A stretch of DNA of 64,000 bases from UBA9676 sp963730065 (GCA_963730065.1 CAVSQL010000024.1:62001-126000), one strand, 5' to 3'; numbered from the stretch's first letter, positions 53,288-63,022 are shown. Program-made: numbers and translations. The notes: generated by a model not told the origin, from the sequence alone.

Positions 53288-54274
53288 ATGGCCGAGCATA
53301 CGGAGGGGCCACGCGTTATCCGCTGCAAAGGCTCTTGGCTCGAGATGGGTCGACAATACGGTGAGGAACTCCGCGCCGATATTGCGCATGCTTCTCGTGC
53401 AATAGAGGAGTTGGCGATAGCGGCAGGACACGACCGCATGAGCCTCAAGGCTCGTATCAATGACTACATCCCTTACGCTCAAAAACTTCCAGCCAGATGG
53501 GATGAATTGGTCGGGGTCGCGCAGGGATCGTGTCTCGCGATCGAGGACGTACTGTTAATGCAGATGCTCGAGGACCTGCTCGATGTTGACGCTTGCACCA
53601 CCGTTGGCCGGGGCGGCCTTCTTCTCCACGCCGAGATGTGGTTTGCAAGTCACACCGACTATGCCGTCTTGATCTCCGAGCCCACCGGCGGACCGCCCGT
53701 GATCACTGTCAGTTGTATTGGGTTTCTAACGGGCGTGGGCCTAAACGGGAGTGGATTCGCCATGGGCGTGCAGTCAACTTCTTCACGCGATGTGAGAGTT
53801 GGAGTCCCGCGTGCCATGGTCAGCAGAAGCGCACTCTGCGCCTTGTCGGCCGCCGAGGCGGTACGGGAAGCGACGCGACATCACCGCTCAGGTGGAAACG
53901 GGTTCGTCATCGTCACCCCAACGGGCGTGCAGGTTGTCGAGACCTCGGCGGCCATCGACGATGTCGCCGAGGAGCGACCTTGGGGCGCCCATACCAACCA
54001 CTACATCTCAGACAAGTTCCAGACGGTTGCGAACAGTGCAGGAGAGTCTGTCCAACGCCTGGAGGAAGCTGTGGCGACGCTGGGCGGCGTCAGTGACCGC
54101 GAGCTGATGGAGCGTGCCCGGTTTCTTGTTCAGAGTCCAGGGTTTGTCCCCCGCAGCCCCGACCGAAGTGTGGTGACGGCGTTCGTCATGCTGGCCGACA
54201 TCGAGCTCAGTTCGGTGCAAACCGCGCCAGGCGGGGGCGGGAGGGGCCCGTGGGTACGCGTGACTCTGCCCTAG
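53288..54274 (+). CDS. C45-family acyltransferase/amidohydrolase-like protein
   Basis: 328 residues from ATG 53288, with GGAAGGAG upstream. It belongs to the acyl-CoA:6-aminopenicillanate acyltransferase group of N-terminal-nucleophile hydrolases. CKGSWLEMGRQYGEELRADI is typical of the start. The presumed self-cleavage site and nucleophile are LLDVDACTTVG (Cys). SCIGFLTGVGLNGSGFAMGV and NHYISDKF follow. These enzymes cleave or transfer acyl groups on amide substrates. It stands alone with lower GC than the cox region. Confidence 0.82.
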   Translation: MAEHTEGPRVIRCKGSWLEMGRQYGEELRADIAHASRAIEELAIAAGHDRMSLKARINDYIPYAQKLPARWDELVGVAQGSCLAIEDVLLMQMLEDLLDVDACTTVGRGGLLLHAEMWFASHTDYAVLISEPTGGPPVITVSCIGFLTGVGLNGSGFAMGVQSTSSRDVRVGVPRAMVSRSALCALSAAEAVREATRHHRSGGNGFVIVTPTGVQVVETSAAIDDVAEERPWGAHTNHYISDKFQTVANSAGESVQRLEEAVATLGGVSDRELMERARFLVQSPGFVPRSPDRSVVTAFVMLADIELSSVQTAPGGGGRGPWVRVTLP

Positions 54275-54439
54275 ACAGTATGGCGTGGCCGGCCTGCGCA
54301 GGGCGGCTGCGGACCGGGACCTCGCTCACGTCGTTCTAGGGCCGAGCAGGGCCCACCGCTCGGCCCATGCAACATTCGTGGGAGGCCCTGGGTTCGCCGT
54401 CCGGTTCTCTCGCCAAGGGACGTGGCGCTCTTGTAGGCA

Positions 54440-54670
54440 TCTAGGTGTACCGCACCTAGACCGTATCCACCGCGATGCCGATACGCTGCTGCATGCTGAT
54501 AGATCATCGCGGCCCGCACACTGTCGTGGCCCATCTGTGCCTTCAGGTCCGCCAGCCTCACCCCAGCGCAGGCTCGCGAAGGTGGCCAGCAGGACCAGCG
54601 CCCGGTACCGGCGGGCCGCCAGTTGGTCGGCCAGGTCGAGAACCTGGGCGATGGTGAGGACTGCCCGGCT
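54440..54670 (-). pseudogene. Tyrosine integrase remnant
   Basis: The minus strand reads VLTIAQVLDLADQLAARRY and LLATFASLRWGE (start of the catalytic domain with its first Arg). After a frameshift it jumps directly to LADLKAQMGHDSVRAAMIYQ, the C-terminal His-Tyr block. About 150 residues between are deleted. This is the integrase type that targets tRNA genes in actinobacteria, so it probably belongs to one of the elements that left the tRNA-Ala copies. Confidence 0.75.
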
Positions 54671-54843
54671 ACGACTGGCAGCGGCACCTGGCCGGCTGAT
54701 CGCCCGCGCACAGCTGCCCGGCCCTGGCAACGGGGCCGGACAGTCGCATTCCTGGCCTCCTGACCTGGGCATATTCCGTCGGTGGGGGTGGTTACCCGGT
54801 CCGGTAAACTGCCAACCACAAACCCCTAACCAGGAGCGGGCGC

Positions 54844-55305
54844 ATGGCCAAATTCATGCTCATCAAGATCGGCCTCATGGCCGAGATCACCGACGCCGGC
54901 GCGCTGCGCGACGCCGCCCTCAAGCACTTCGACACCGCCGACATGACGTCGGATGACCACCCCGACACCGCTGACTGGCACGCATCGGAGGAAGGCCAGC
55001 AGGACCGCCGCCTGATCGCCACCGAGGACAAGACGGCCCTGTACCACCTCGTTGACCCGGCCAAGGTCTACGGGCTGCTCGACAGCGTGCCCGGTGCCAG
55101 GGCCCTATGCATGCGCGGCCCGGACGTGGACGAACTGGCGGGCACCACGCGGCCCGAGGCCCTCAGCGCCTTTCTCCGGCACGGCCACGCCGAGCTCGCC
55201 GGGGAAGACACCGGCGAGCTGGATGAATTTGTCGCCGCCCTCGACCAGGAGATCACCAACCGTATGGCCTCGGGACCCGTCCCCCCCGCAGGGATGGATC
55301 CGTGA
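54844..55305 (+). CDS. Hypothetical protein, possibly signal-transducing alpha/beta domain
   Basis: 153 residues with GGAGCGGGCGC before the ATG. Alternating strands and helices: KFMLIKIGLMAEITDAGALR, DRRLIATEDKTALYHLVDPA, LDSVPGARALCMRGPDVDEL, EFVAALDQEITNRMASG. Family not recognised. It has the codon character of a real gene and no close neighbours on its strand. Confidence 0.65.
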   Translation: MAKFMLIKIGLMAEITDAGALRDAALKHFDTADMTSDDHPDTADWHASEEGQQDRRLIATEDKTALYHLVDPAKVYGLLDSVPGARALCMRGPDVDELAGTTRPEALSAFLRHGHAELAGEDTGELDEFVAALDQEITNRMASGPVPPAGMDP

Positions 55306-56016
55306 CCCGGATGAGGGCTTGCTCAGGCGCGCACCCGAAGACGGTGATCAGGCTCATAGCCAATGCCGTAGCAGATAGGGTCTGCCCGGTCGAGCAGACT
55401 GGCCCGCAGCGTCAGACCAGTACGCAGGCGCCAGCCGACTGACTGACGCCAAGCGCCCAGAGATCACGACAGCACCCTGTACAGCACTGCGACTGCGCTG
55501 CGCGCCGCCGCTGCGGAGCTTCCCGCGCCGCGCTCTGGCTTGAGGTCCCGCTCGCGCGGGCGCGCCGCACCTCGATGCGGGCGAGCCCCTTTGGCTCAGG
55601 TGGCTCATCCTCCGCTGGCCGATTATCCGGGGTGGACCGGAAACCGTCGAGAGCGCTCCGCGTCGCCTGGCGGCGATGGCCTACGGCCACTCCCGACTGA
55701 ACCCGGCCGAGAGTCGCCGGTCTATGCAGTTATCGAGGGATGGGACAGGTGCGGCGCGAGTCATTGACCTCACTTGCCTATGAAGCAGATGCCGCGGCCG
55801 GGATCTCCTTCGCACCACCGCACGGGCTGGTTATCTGCAGTCCGGGGGTGCGCGCCCAGCTGGTACCTCGGGTGGGGTATAGCACAGCCTCTGCCGCCGC
55901 CCGCGGTCCGGATCGCCGCGCGGCAGGGGAAGGAGATCGAATGCTTTACTCGTGTAACGTCGGCTGCAGACTCCGTCGTGAAGCGGGGTGTGAGACCTAA
56001 CCAGTGGAGGTGCCGG
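55306..56016. other. Gene-free stretch of about 700 bases
   Basis: No coding frame with protein character. The only feature is the GGAGG ribosome site at its right end (about 56007) for the VOC gene. Confidence 0.5.
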
Positions 56017-56481
56017 ATGGCCGAGCTCCCACCGCCCCCAGAGGGAATTGTGCTGACCCACTTCATCGTCTCGGACGATGTCGAGCGCTCTCGGCGCTTC
56101 TACACCGAAGTACTCGGCGGCAGGGTGGCCTTCCCCGGAGATCCGATCAATGTCGCACTAGCCAACAGCTGGATCGTCATCAATGGCGGCGGAGGCCCGA
56201 CCGACGACAAGCCTACGGTCATCCTGGAGACGCCACGCGATCCCGACCGGGTCAGCAGCTTCCTTAATATCCGGGTTAAAGACATCGACACCGTGTACGC
56301 CGAATGGAGCGCCCGGGGTGCTCAATTCCTGACACCGCCGAAACAGCACCAGTACGAGAAGCGTTGCTACATTCGCGATCCCGACGGTCATCTGATCGAA
56401 GTAGGGCAAACCACGGACCCAGAGGGTGACTGGTCGCCCGCTCACTGGCCGTCGAGTACGCCCGCCAAGGAGTCCGAGTGA
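56017..56481 (+). CDS. VOC-family (glyoxalase-like) protein
   Basis: 154 residues from ATG 56017 with GTGGAGG upstream. The first module starts IVLTHFIVSDDVERSRRFYT (His), and EVLGGRVAF is typical. The second ends RCYIRDPDGHLIEVGQTTDP with the usual Glu. Glu/His metal positions look kept. Reaction unknown: lactoylglutathione lyase-like, dioxygenase-like and resistance proteins share this fold. It is a single gene followed by a terminator at 56686. Confidence 0.8.
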   Translation: MAELPPPPEGIVLTHFIVSDDVERSRRFYTEVLGGRVAFPGDPINVALANSWIVINGGGGPTDDKPTVILETPRDPDRVSSFLNIRVKDIDTVYAEWSARGAQFLTPPKQHQYEKRCYIRDPDGHLIEVGQTTDPEGDWSPAHWPSSTPAKESE

Positions 56482-56685
56482 ATGCCGAGATCACCGGCGA
56501 ATCCCTCACATCGACGGTGGCCAGTCCCCCGGACACTGGCCTCGATCCACCGCGTGACGCTGAGGCGGCCGTGTGCCGCAGGTCGTGAAGCCGGAACCGT
56601 GGGCTGATGCTGATCGGCGCCTATCGACGAAGACGGAGGAGACCAGCAATCCGGGCGTCGCGTAGATACACTGCCCCCAAGTCAG

Positions 56686-56714
56686 AGGCCCCTTCCGGTC
56701 ATGGAAGGGGCCTT
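56686..56714 (+). terminator. Strong bidirectional hairpin terminator
   Basis: AGGCCCCTTCC (56686-56696) pairs with GGAAGGGGCCT (56703-56713) around GGTCAT, followed by TGTTGTT. It lies between the plus-strand VOC gene and the minus-strand membrane gene and could end both. Confidence 0.75.
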
Positions 56715-56769
56715 GTTGTTAACGGATCTGCTGCCAGCGCTGCCGTGTGCCTGTAGCGCGGGCTCAGGT

Positions 56770-57066
56770 TCAGGCAGATGCGGAGCGGGCGATGGTCAGC
56801 AACCAGTAGGCGACCGAGAACTGCAGCGCCGCCAGCACCAGCCAGAACGCTGTCCACCCGATAGCCTCCGCTGTAAAGGAACCCCCTACGAGCGTAACGG
56901 CGCCAAGACCGACCAAGACGATACCGGCGGCAATGCGCACGCGCGCGAAGCCACGGAGGTGTCGGTACTCCCATGGAAAGATTATGCGTTGCATGCCGGA
57001 TCGCGGGGGAGATGCCCACCATCCGCGCAGGCCTTTCGGAGCGGTGTTGTCATTGGATGCGCTCAT
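56770..57066 (-). CDS. Small membrane protein under a palindromic operator
   Basis: 98 residues from ATG 57066 with AGGAGACATCCCG upstream. A cytoplasmic N-terminus (RIIFPWEYRHLRGFARVRI) is followed by two spans: AAGIVLVGLGAVTLVGGSFT and TAFWLVLAALQFSVAYWLLT. Not recognised as a named family. The perfect 24-base palindrome 46 bases upstream indicates repression by a dimeric regulator encoded elsewhere. Confidence 0.75.
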   Translation of the reverse strand: MSASNDNTAPKGLRGWWASPPRSGMQRIIFPWEYRHLRGFARVRIAAGIVLVGLGAVTLVGGSFTAEAIGWTAFWLVLAALQFSVAYWLLTIARSASA

Positions 57067-57111
57067 CGGGATGTCTCCTGTGGCCTTCGGTGTCCGGCCA
57101 CTCCGGTCACC

Positions 57112-57135
57112 TAGCAAAGTGATATCACTTTGCTA
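57112..57135. promoter_or_regulatory. Perfect 24-bp palindromic operator
   Basis: The half-site TAGCAAAGTGAT is followed directly by its exact reverse complement, centred at 57123/57124. It lies between the ribosome site of the membrane gene and its upstream DNA, where a promoter is expected. The CAAAG core also occurs in the operators at 20185-20222. Confidence 0.75.
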
Positions 57136-57544
57136 TGCGACCTGTCAAGGGCGGCGGTCGCACGGGCCCGCCTCGGCGGGTGGGGCAGGCTCCACGCGAG
57201 AGCCCGCCCGGCTCAAGATCAACCGTCTCAAGATCAGACAAGACAACGCCGTGACTGTGCCTGGCGGCGGCCAAGGCCAGGCGGCCGATGCTGCAGCGCC
57301 GGCGCTGCTGCGCCACCTCCCGGGCCGTGACGTCACCCGGGCTGGCCGCCGCCGTGGATGGCGGGCTGGTTCCCGGGGCGGCGGGTGGTCGCCATGCGGG
57401 CCCTAGACCCAATGCCACCTAACCAAAGTTGATCATGGCTCGGCCCCCGTCAGGGAACTCTCGCTGTAGGGTCAACCGTGGCGCACTCGATGACGGTGTC
57501 GCCGTTGGGCGCTGTGTCCGGAACGAAGAAGATGAGAGACGGCG
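57136..57544. other. Gene-free stretch
   Basis: No supportable gene. A minus-strand fragment LQREFPDGGRAMINFG ending at 57419 may be the tail of a lost gene. Confidence 0.4.
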
Positions 57545-58108
57545 GTGACTCAGCGCACAGAGGGAGCGGCCATTCGCTTCGATGCCACGCTGTCCACGGT
57601 CAACACATCGGCTGTGTTGCGGTTGCCTGAGACGGCGAGCAAGAACCTGCCCTCGCGCGGGCAGGTGGCCGTCCACGGAACGATCAATGGCGTCGTGTTC
57701 CAGACGGTGCTCGAACCAGACGGAAATGCTGGCCACTGGATGAGGGTCGATGACACGCTGCAACACGCTGCTGGCATCAGCGCGGGTGACACTGCGACGC
57801 TCGACATCGAGGTGACCAAGGATTGGCCAGAGCCGAGCGTGCCCCAGGATCTTGCGACAGCTCTGGCAGCTGCCCCGCAGAAGATCCAGAACCTGTGGAA
57901 CGAGATCACCCCGATGGCGCGTTGGGAATGGGTGCGTTGGGTCAACGCCACGAAGAACCCTGACACGCGCAGGCGACGGGTCAACGTGAGCGTCTCGAAG
58001 ATGAAGAGCGGGAAGAGACGGCCCTGCTGTTTTAACCTCGCCGCATGTACCGACCCGGACCTATCGAAGAACGGCAGGCTCCTCGAGCCAGGGGACGACC
58101 GCCCCTGA
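57545..58108 (+). CDS. DUF1905/YdeI-type protein
   Basis: 187 residues from GTG 57545. The N-terminal DUF1905 beta-barrel (IRFDATLSTVNTSAVLRLPE, GQVAVHGTINGVVFQTVLEP, DTATLDIEVTKDWPEPSVPQ) is followed by the YdeI/OmpD-associated helical tail (MARWEWVRWVNATKNPDTRR with SVSKMKSGKRRPCCFN). Proteins of this kind are small cytoplasmic proteins of unknown role, linked to stress in some bacteria. The last 15 residues may derive from the IS5 remnant that follows. Confidence 0.8.
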   Translation: MTQRTEGAAIRFDATLSTVNTSAVLRLPETASKNLPSRGQVAVHGTINGVVFQTVLEPDGNAGHWMRVDDTLQHAAGISAGDTATLDIEVTKDWPEPSVPQDLATALAAAPQKIQNLWNEITPMARWEWVRWVNATKNPDTRRRRVNVSVSKMKSGKRRPCCFNLAACTDPDLSKNGRLLEPGDDRP

Positions 58109-58470
58109 TCGATGATCCGACGGTGCGCGGACCGGCCGCCCGCCCGCGCACCCGACCGGACGCGGTAGCTGCCGATAAGGCGTACTCCTCGCGGGCGAGC
58201 CGCGCCTACCTGCGCAGACGCGGGATCAAGGCGGTCATCCCGGAGAAGGCCGATCAGGCTGCGAACCGCAAGAAGCGCGGAAGGGATGGCGGCCGGCCGG
58301 TGGCCCATGACGCTGAGCAGTACAAGGAGCGCAACCCGGTGGAGCGCTGCATCAACAAGATCCGGGCATGGCGGGGCCTGGCCACGCGCTACGACAAGAC
58401 GCCCGCGAGCTACAGGCGGGGCTCCAGCTACGCGGATCCATCATCTGGATGCGCAGCCTCAACCTGGGAC
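58109..58470 (+). pseudogene. IS5-family transposase C-terminal remnant
   Basis: Reads DAVAADKAYSSRASRAYLRR, IKAVIPEKADQAANRKK and ERNPVERCINKIRAWRGLAT with RYDKTPASY, then slips into the next frame as AGLQLRGSIIWMRSLN. This is the last third of an IS5/DDE transposase with its final Glu. The N-terminus and both ends of the element are gone. Different in sequence from the remnant at 3945. Confidence 0.8.
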
Positions 58471-58504
58471 CGCGCACGTCAGACCAGGAGGCGGCGTGCA
58501 ATCG

Positions 58505-59431
58505 TCAGGGGAACGTCACGTGGGTCGCTTCCTGCTTGCCTTGGGCGAAACCGGCACGGGCGGCGGGGATGCGGGTCGCCGGATCCATCTGGTTGGTGCC
58601 CATTGCGGCTCGGGAATCGGCGTCCGGTGTGATCACCTCGACGTGGCTGCCCTGCTTGCGCAGGGCCTCGACCTGGCTGGCCAGGTCCGTGCCCCATTCC
58701 GGGTCTCTGCGCAGGCCCTCGAACTGGCCGACCGGGTCCGCGCCCCGTTCCGGTGGTGTCTGGCTCCGTCCGCCCAGCGGCGAGAGCACCACGACGTTCG
58801 CATAGCCCGAGGCAAGGTCGGCGTTGTCGGTGGTGCGCACGCCACCGTCGATGTAGCGAGTGCCGTTGATGCTGTGCGTGGGGACCAGACCGGGCAGCGC
58901 GGTGCTCGCGGTGACCGCGTCCACCAGGTCAACGCCGGAATCGCGGTCGAACGCAGCCAACTCGCCGGTATGCGCGTCAACGGCCACCACGATCATCGGC
59001 CTGTCCGGCCATTCATGGCGTGGCAACCGGGCGGCGACCGTTGCGCGCCGCTGTCCCGCCGCGGGTCCGAGTATGGAGTCGCTCTCCAGCCCGAACGCGC
59101 CCATCGCACGTCGCAGATCGGCCGCCGAGGTCGCGGCGGCGCCGATGGCCCGCATCCGCTCGAACACCGTGGCCATCGGCAGGGACGGCGGCCGTTCCCG
59201 GCTCTGCCCGGCCGGCTGGACCGGCCCGGACACCGAGGCCAGCAGTTCGGCCGCTGGTATACCGCTGCGCACCCACGCCGCCGTGGTGGCACCGGCCGAG
59301 GTGCCGACCACCAGACCGGCGGCCTCAGTCATATCGAGACCAGCTTCGGCCAGGCCTGCGATGACACCGATCTGCCACGCTTGTCCGGCAGCACCACCAC
59401 CACCGAGAACCAGAGCAACATTGTGAACCAT
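58505..59431 (-). CDS. Patatin-like phospholipase
   Basis: 308 residues from ATG 59431 with GGAAGGCG upstream. Oxyanion loop LVLGGGGAAGQAWQIGVI, nucleophile GLVVGTSAGATTAAW (GxSxG) and the catalytic Asp in RYIDGGVRTTDNADL complete the Ser-Asp dyad. Such enzymes release fatty acids from phospholipids or other esters, free or at the membrane. No signal peptide is present. It is downstream of and convergent with the IS5 remnant. Confidence 0.9.
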   Translation of the reverse strand: MVHNVALVLGGGGAAGQAWQIGVIAGLAEAGLDMTEAAGLVVGTSAGATTAAWVRSGIPAAELLASVSGPVQPAGQSRERPPSLPMATVFERMRAIGAAATSAADLRRAMGAFGLESDSILGPAAGQRRATVAARLPRHEWPDRPMIVVAVDAHTGELAAFDRDSGVDLVDAVTASTALPGLVPTHSINGTRYIDGGVRTTDNADLASGYANVVVLSPLGGRSQTPPERGADPVGQFEGLRRDPEWGTDLASQVEALRKQGSHVEVITPDADSRAAMGTNQMDPATRIPAARAGFAQGKQEATHVTFP

Positions 59432-59867
59432 AGGTTTCGCCTTCCAGGAGTGCCTTGTTATCGAGGCGCTCCCGGCGATACCTACGTCAATCGCCCGACC
59501 GTGACGGCAAGAGGGAGCACCCACATCGATACAGCGTTCATGGGACTCACCTCCTCGGACGGTGTCACGGTCAACTGCAAGCTACCAGCCCGGTGCGATC
59601 CCGCCCACCCCTTTTTCCGCCACGTGATCACGACTCCAGACAGGCCCTAGGCCCGGCACCCACTGGCAAGGATTCGGCGCCTGCGAGCGACGGACCAGCA
59701 CCAGGCACACGAATCCGCAACCGAAGCCCGGCCGCCATCCCAGACCGGCAGCCATATGGCTATTGTCTGGGTCGTGGCAGGTGAAGCAGGCCCGGCCCCG
59801 GCCTTCACGCTTCCGCCGGACCGAGGCGGACGGCTTCGTGCCGACGCGGGCCATGATGGCGCCTGCG
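59432..59867. other. Gene-free stretch
   Basis: About 435 bases in which I see no supportable gene, repeat or hairpin of note. Confidence 0.45.
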
Positions 59868-60798
59868 TTAGCCGATCCCAGCACGGCGGAGGCGCTCACG
59901 AGCCGCATTCTCGGTGAGTGAGAGGACGGGTTGCACGACTGCGTGCTGATATTTGGCATCGTAGGCCCGCGTCCAGACCCCGGCTGCCCACGACCGTTCG
60001 AGCTCGTCCGCGCTGAGTTCCCGGCCGTGCGCATCGCAGTACGCCACGAGGAACCGCTGCGTTTCCTCGACGGTGGCTAGCTCTTTCACGCTGACGGTCG
60101 AATACAGCGCGGCAGCGAATCCGGCGAGGACAGCTTCGCTGTCGGCGGTGACGCTGTCCCAGTCGTGAACCACCAGCAGCTTGTCCGCGTTCCAGCGCAG
60201 GTTGTCGGCGAGCCAGTCGCAGTGGCCGATCACGGCTTCGGACGCGCCGGCTCGCAGCCGGTCACGGGCACGACGCCCGGCGTCGTCGATCCACGCGGGA
60301 CCGGCCACCTCGTTGAGGTTGACGTCAGGGTCCTCGGGATGCGGCCACAGCCCGGCCTCGGCATGATTCCAGGCCGCCCACGACGGTGGCGGGTAAAGAG
60401 CGGACACCTCGGCTGGCCGCGGGGCGAGCGTGACCAGCCGCGCGAATGCCTCAGCGAAGGCCCAAGCCGAGCGGCCCGCGCTTGGGAGCAAGGCGCCGCC
60501 GGGGACGTAGGCCTCAGCCGTGGCCACGCCGTCACCGAAAGGGGGCGGCGCCGGTGAGCGGCTCGGGACACGGATAGCCGGACTCGAACAGGCGGCGCTG
60601 GACCTCCACGCATGCCGCCATCCGCGGCGAATCGGGACGCACCTTGACCACGACGGCCCGGCTATCAGCCAGCCGGAGCCCGATGACCGCTGAGAGATAC
60701 CCGGACCTGAAGATCTCGCCGGCCGGCGGGCTGCCGAGATGCTCCTCACACCACTGAGCAAGGCGGGCAGGATCGACGGCAGGCACACGAGGCGACAT
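59868..60798 (-). pseudogene. APH-family phosphotransferase with one frameshift
   Basis: The N-lobe lies in one frame (SAVIGLRLADSRAVVVKVRP, FESGYPCPEPLTGAAPF) and the C-lobe in another (GVATAEAYVPGGALLPSAGR, VIGHCDWLADNLRW, LLVVHDWDSVTADSE). The frames meet at the GGGGG run near 60540, so a single-base indel splits the gene. All catalytic motifs remain (HCDW....N, HDWDS), so the break is recent, or could be a sequencing error. Confidence 0.7.
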
Positions 60799-61086
60799 CT
60801 GGTCATCCTCACACGAACTGCCAGTGTCCCGATCCCGAGGTAACTCTCACCGCGGAAGCCGGGGCGGCGCCGGCGGGGATGAACATGAAATACGCGCGAC
60901 GGGCATGTAAACCGAAAGGCGGGATTGTCGCAAGCAGATCGACTTGTTATGCACGGCCGCGACCACGGCGGCTAAGCACGTATCCCGAAGTTCTGCGCGT
61001 AACCGGCTGCGCGGCTGCTGGGTTAGGTATTGCCCGTCAATGGCTGTGAACGCCCGACGGTTCTGGAGACGGATGTGTGGACCCCC

Positions 61087-62349
61087 TCATTCCGCTGTCG
61101 TGTGGCCCTGGTCCGCGGCGGGGGGGATGCGGTGGTCTGGCTGCCAGATCTGGGGCGCGAGGGTCTGCGGTTGGTGGGCAGCGGACCTGCGCCCGTTCGC
61201 TGTCGCGGGCAGCGTGATCTGCACGTCCAGTCCGCCGTCTGGCCTGGCGTGGGCCTGGGCGTGGCCGCCGTGCGCGTTGGCCACTGATGCCACGATGGAC
61301 AGGCCGAGGCCGGTGCCTGGCCGGTTGCCGGTCCGGCCGGAGAGGCGGCGGAACGGCTCGAATAGCCCGGGTACCTGGTCGGCTGGGATGTGCTCGCCGC
61401 CGTTGGAGACGGTGATTTCGGCGATGCCTGTTCCGGTCTTGGTGCTGGCCCGTACCCAGCCGCCGGTCACGTTGTGTTTCACGGCGTTGTCGATGAGGTT
61501 GCTGACCAGCCGTTCGAGCAGGACCCGGTCCCCGGTGACTTGCGCGTCCTGCAGCGTGGTGCCGATCTGGATCTGGCGGGCCTTGGCGGCCGGGCCGATC
61601 AGGTCGATGGCGTCTTCGACCGCGGTGGGCAGGTCGACGGTCGCGGCGGGGCCTGGTCCGCGGTCGGAGCGGGCCAGGGTGAGCAGTGCCTCGATCAGTT
61701 CCGCGGACTTGTCCACGGCGGCGCCCATGGCGGCCAGCGCCGGCTCTAGCTGCGCGGTGGAGGCGGCTGGCTTGGCCGTGGTGACATCGATCAGGGTGCG
61801 CATCTCGGTCAGCGGGGTGCGCAGCTCGTGGGAGGCGTTGGCTACGAACCGGTGCTGGCTGGCGAACGCCGCCTCCAGCCGGGCGAGCATCGCGTCGAAG
61901 GTGTCGGCCAGTTCCTTAAGCTCATCGGGCGGCCCGGCTAGTGCCAGCCGCTGGCCCAGGTTCTCCCGGGAGGCGGCCTGCGCCGCCGTGGTGACGGCGG
62001 TCAGCGGCCGCAGGACGCGGCGGCTGACCGTCCAGCCGAGCCCGGCTGCCAGCAAGGTGCCCAGGCCCAGCCCGGCTAGTGTGAACTCCAGGAAGGCGCG
62101 GCGGCGGTTGGCGGCGATCATGTTGATGATCTGCGGGTTGTTCGCGTCGTAGAAGTAGGTCACGTTGCCTTGGCGCGAGGCGACCTCGGCCCGCGGGCCG
62201 GGCGGAATCACCCTGACGTAGCCGACCTGGGTGTAGGCGGCGCCGATCAAGATGGCGCCGGGCACCAGGAACAGCCCTGCGCAGGCGATCATTATTCGCG
62301 CCCGGATACTGCTGCGCCACGGCCTGAGCGCGGCTGGCGTGATCCTCAT
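61087..62349 (-). CDS. Two-component sensor histidine kinase
   Basis: 420 residues. TM1 (IMIACAGLFLVPGAILIGAA), a short extracytoplasmic loop, TM2 (FTLAGLGLGTLLAAGLGW), HAMP, the H box FVANASHELRTPLTEMR, the N box SNLIDNAVKHN and the G boxes GTGLGLSIVASVANAHGG. The ATG overlaps the regulator's stop (ATGA). It senses an envelope signal and phosphorylates the OmpR-type partner. A His/Pro-rich tail follows the kinase domain. Confidence 0.93.
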   Translation of the reverse strand: MRITPAALRPWRSSIRARIMIACAGLFLVPGAILIGAAYTQVGYVRVIPPGPRAEVASRQGNVTYFYDANNPQIINMIAANRRRAFLEFTLAGLGLGTLLAAGLGWTVSRRVLRPLTAVTTAAQAASRENLGQRLALAGPPDELKELADTFDAMLARLEAAFASQHRFVANASHELRTPLTEMRTLIDVTTAKPAASTAQLEPALAAMGAAVDKSAELIEALLTLARSDRGPGPAATVDLPTAVEDAIDLIGPAAKARQIQIGTTLQDAQVTGDRVLLERLVSNLIDNAVKHNVTGGWVRASTKTGTGIAEITVSNGGEHIPADQVPGLFEPFRRLSGRTGNRPGTGLGLSIVASVANAHGGHAQAHARPDGGLDVQITLPATANGRRSAAHQPQTLAPQIWQPDHRIPPAADQGHTTAE

Positions 62350-62999
62350 GGCAGCCGGTACCCGCCGCCGGTGACCGTCTCGATCAGCGGCGGCTCGCCG
62401 AGCTTGCGCCGCAGCCGCATCACGGTCACCGCGACGGCGTTGGTGAACGGGTCGGCGTATTCGTCCCAGACCTGTTCCAGCAGCTGCTCGGCGCTGATCA
62501 CCGCGCCGTCGGCCGACATCAGCACCTCCAGCACCCCGAGTTCCTTGCGGGTCAGCGGCACCAGCTGCCCGTTCCTGCTGGCCTGCCGCCGGGGCCGGTC
62601 CAGGGCCAGCTCGCCGCGGCGCAGCACCGGCGGCGCCGACGGCGCCCGGCGGCTGAGTGCGGCGACCCGCGCGACCAGCTCGGGGAAGTGGAACGGCTTG
62701 GCCAGGTAGTCATCCGCGCCGAGATTCAGCCCGTTGACCCGGTCGCCGGGCTCGCCGGCCGCGGTCAGCATCAAGATCCGGGCACCGCCCGGGCAGCCGG
62801 CTAGCCGCGCGCAGACATCGTCGCCGTGCACTACTGGCAGATCGCGGTCGAGCACGATGACGTCATAGGACCACACCGCGGCCTTGTCCAGCCCGGCCGC
62901 GCCGTCGCCGGCCACATCCACGGCGATTCCCTGATCACGCAGGCCCTCAGCGACGGCCTGGGCCACCACTTTGTTGTCCTCCACGACCAGCACGCGCAT
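62346..62999 (-). CDS. OmpR/PhoB-family response regulator
   Basis: 217 residues from ATG 62999 with GGAGGC upstream. Receiver: MRVLVVEDNK, phospho-acceptor Asp in VIVLDRDLPVVHGDD, Lys in YLAKPFHFPEL. Winged-helix DNA-binding end: LTRKELGVLEVLMSADGAVI through VTVMRLRRKLGEP and TVTGGGYRLP. It probably controls the divergent ABC transporter genes at 63114 onward through the repeats at 63023-63090, the usual plan for such pairs. Confidence 0.93.
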   Translation of the reverse strand: MRVLVVEDNKVVAQAVAEGLRDQGIAVDVAGDGAAGLDKAAVWSYDVIVLDRDLPVVHGDDVCARLAGCPGGARILMLTAAGEPGDRVNGLNLGADDYLAKPFHFPELVARVAALSRRAPSAPPVLRRGELALDRPRRQASRNGQLVPLTRKELGVLEVLMSADGAVISAEQLLEQVWDEYADPFTNAVAVTVMRLRRKLGEPPLIETVTGGGYRLP

Positions 63000-63022
63000 G
63001 CCTCCATGATGCCCGGCCGCGC

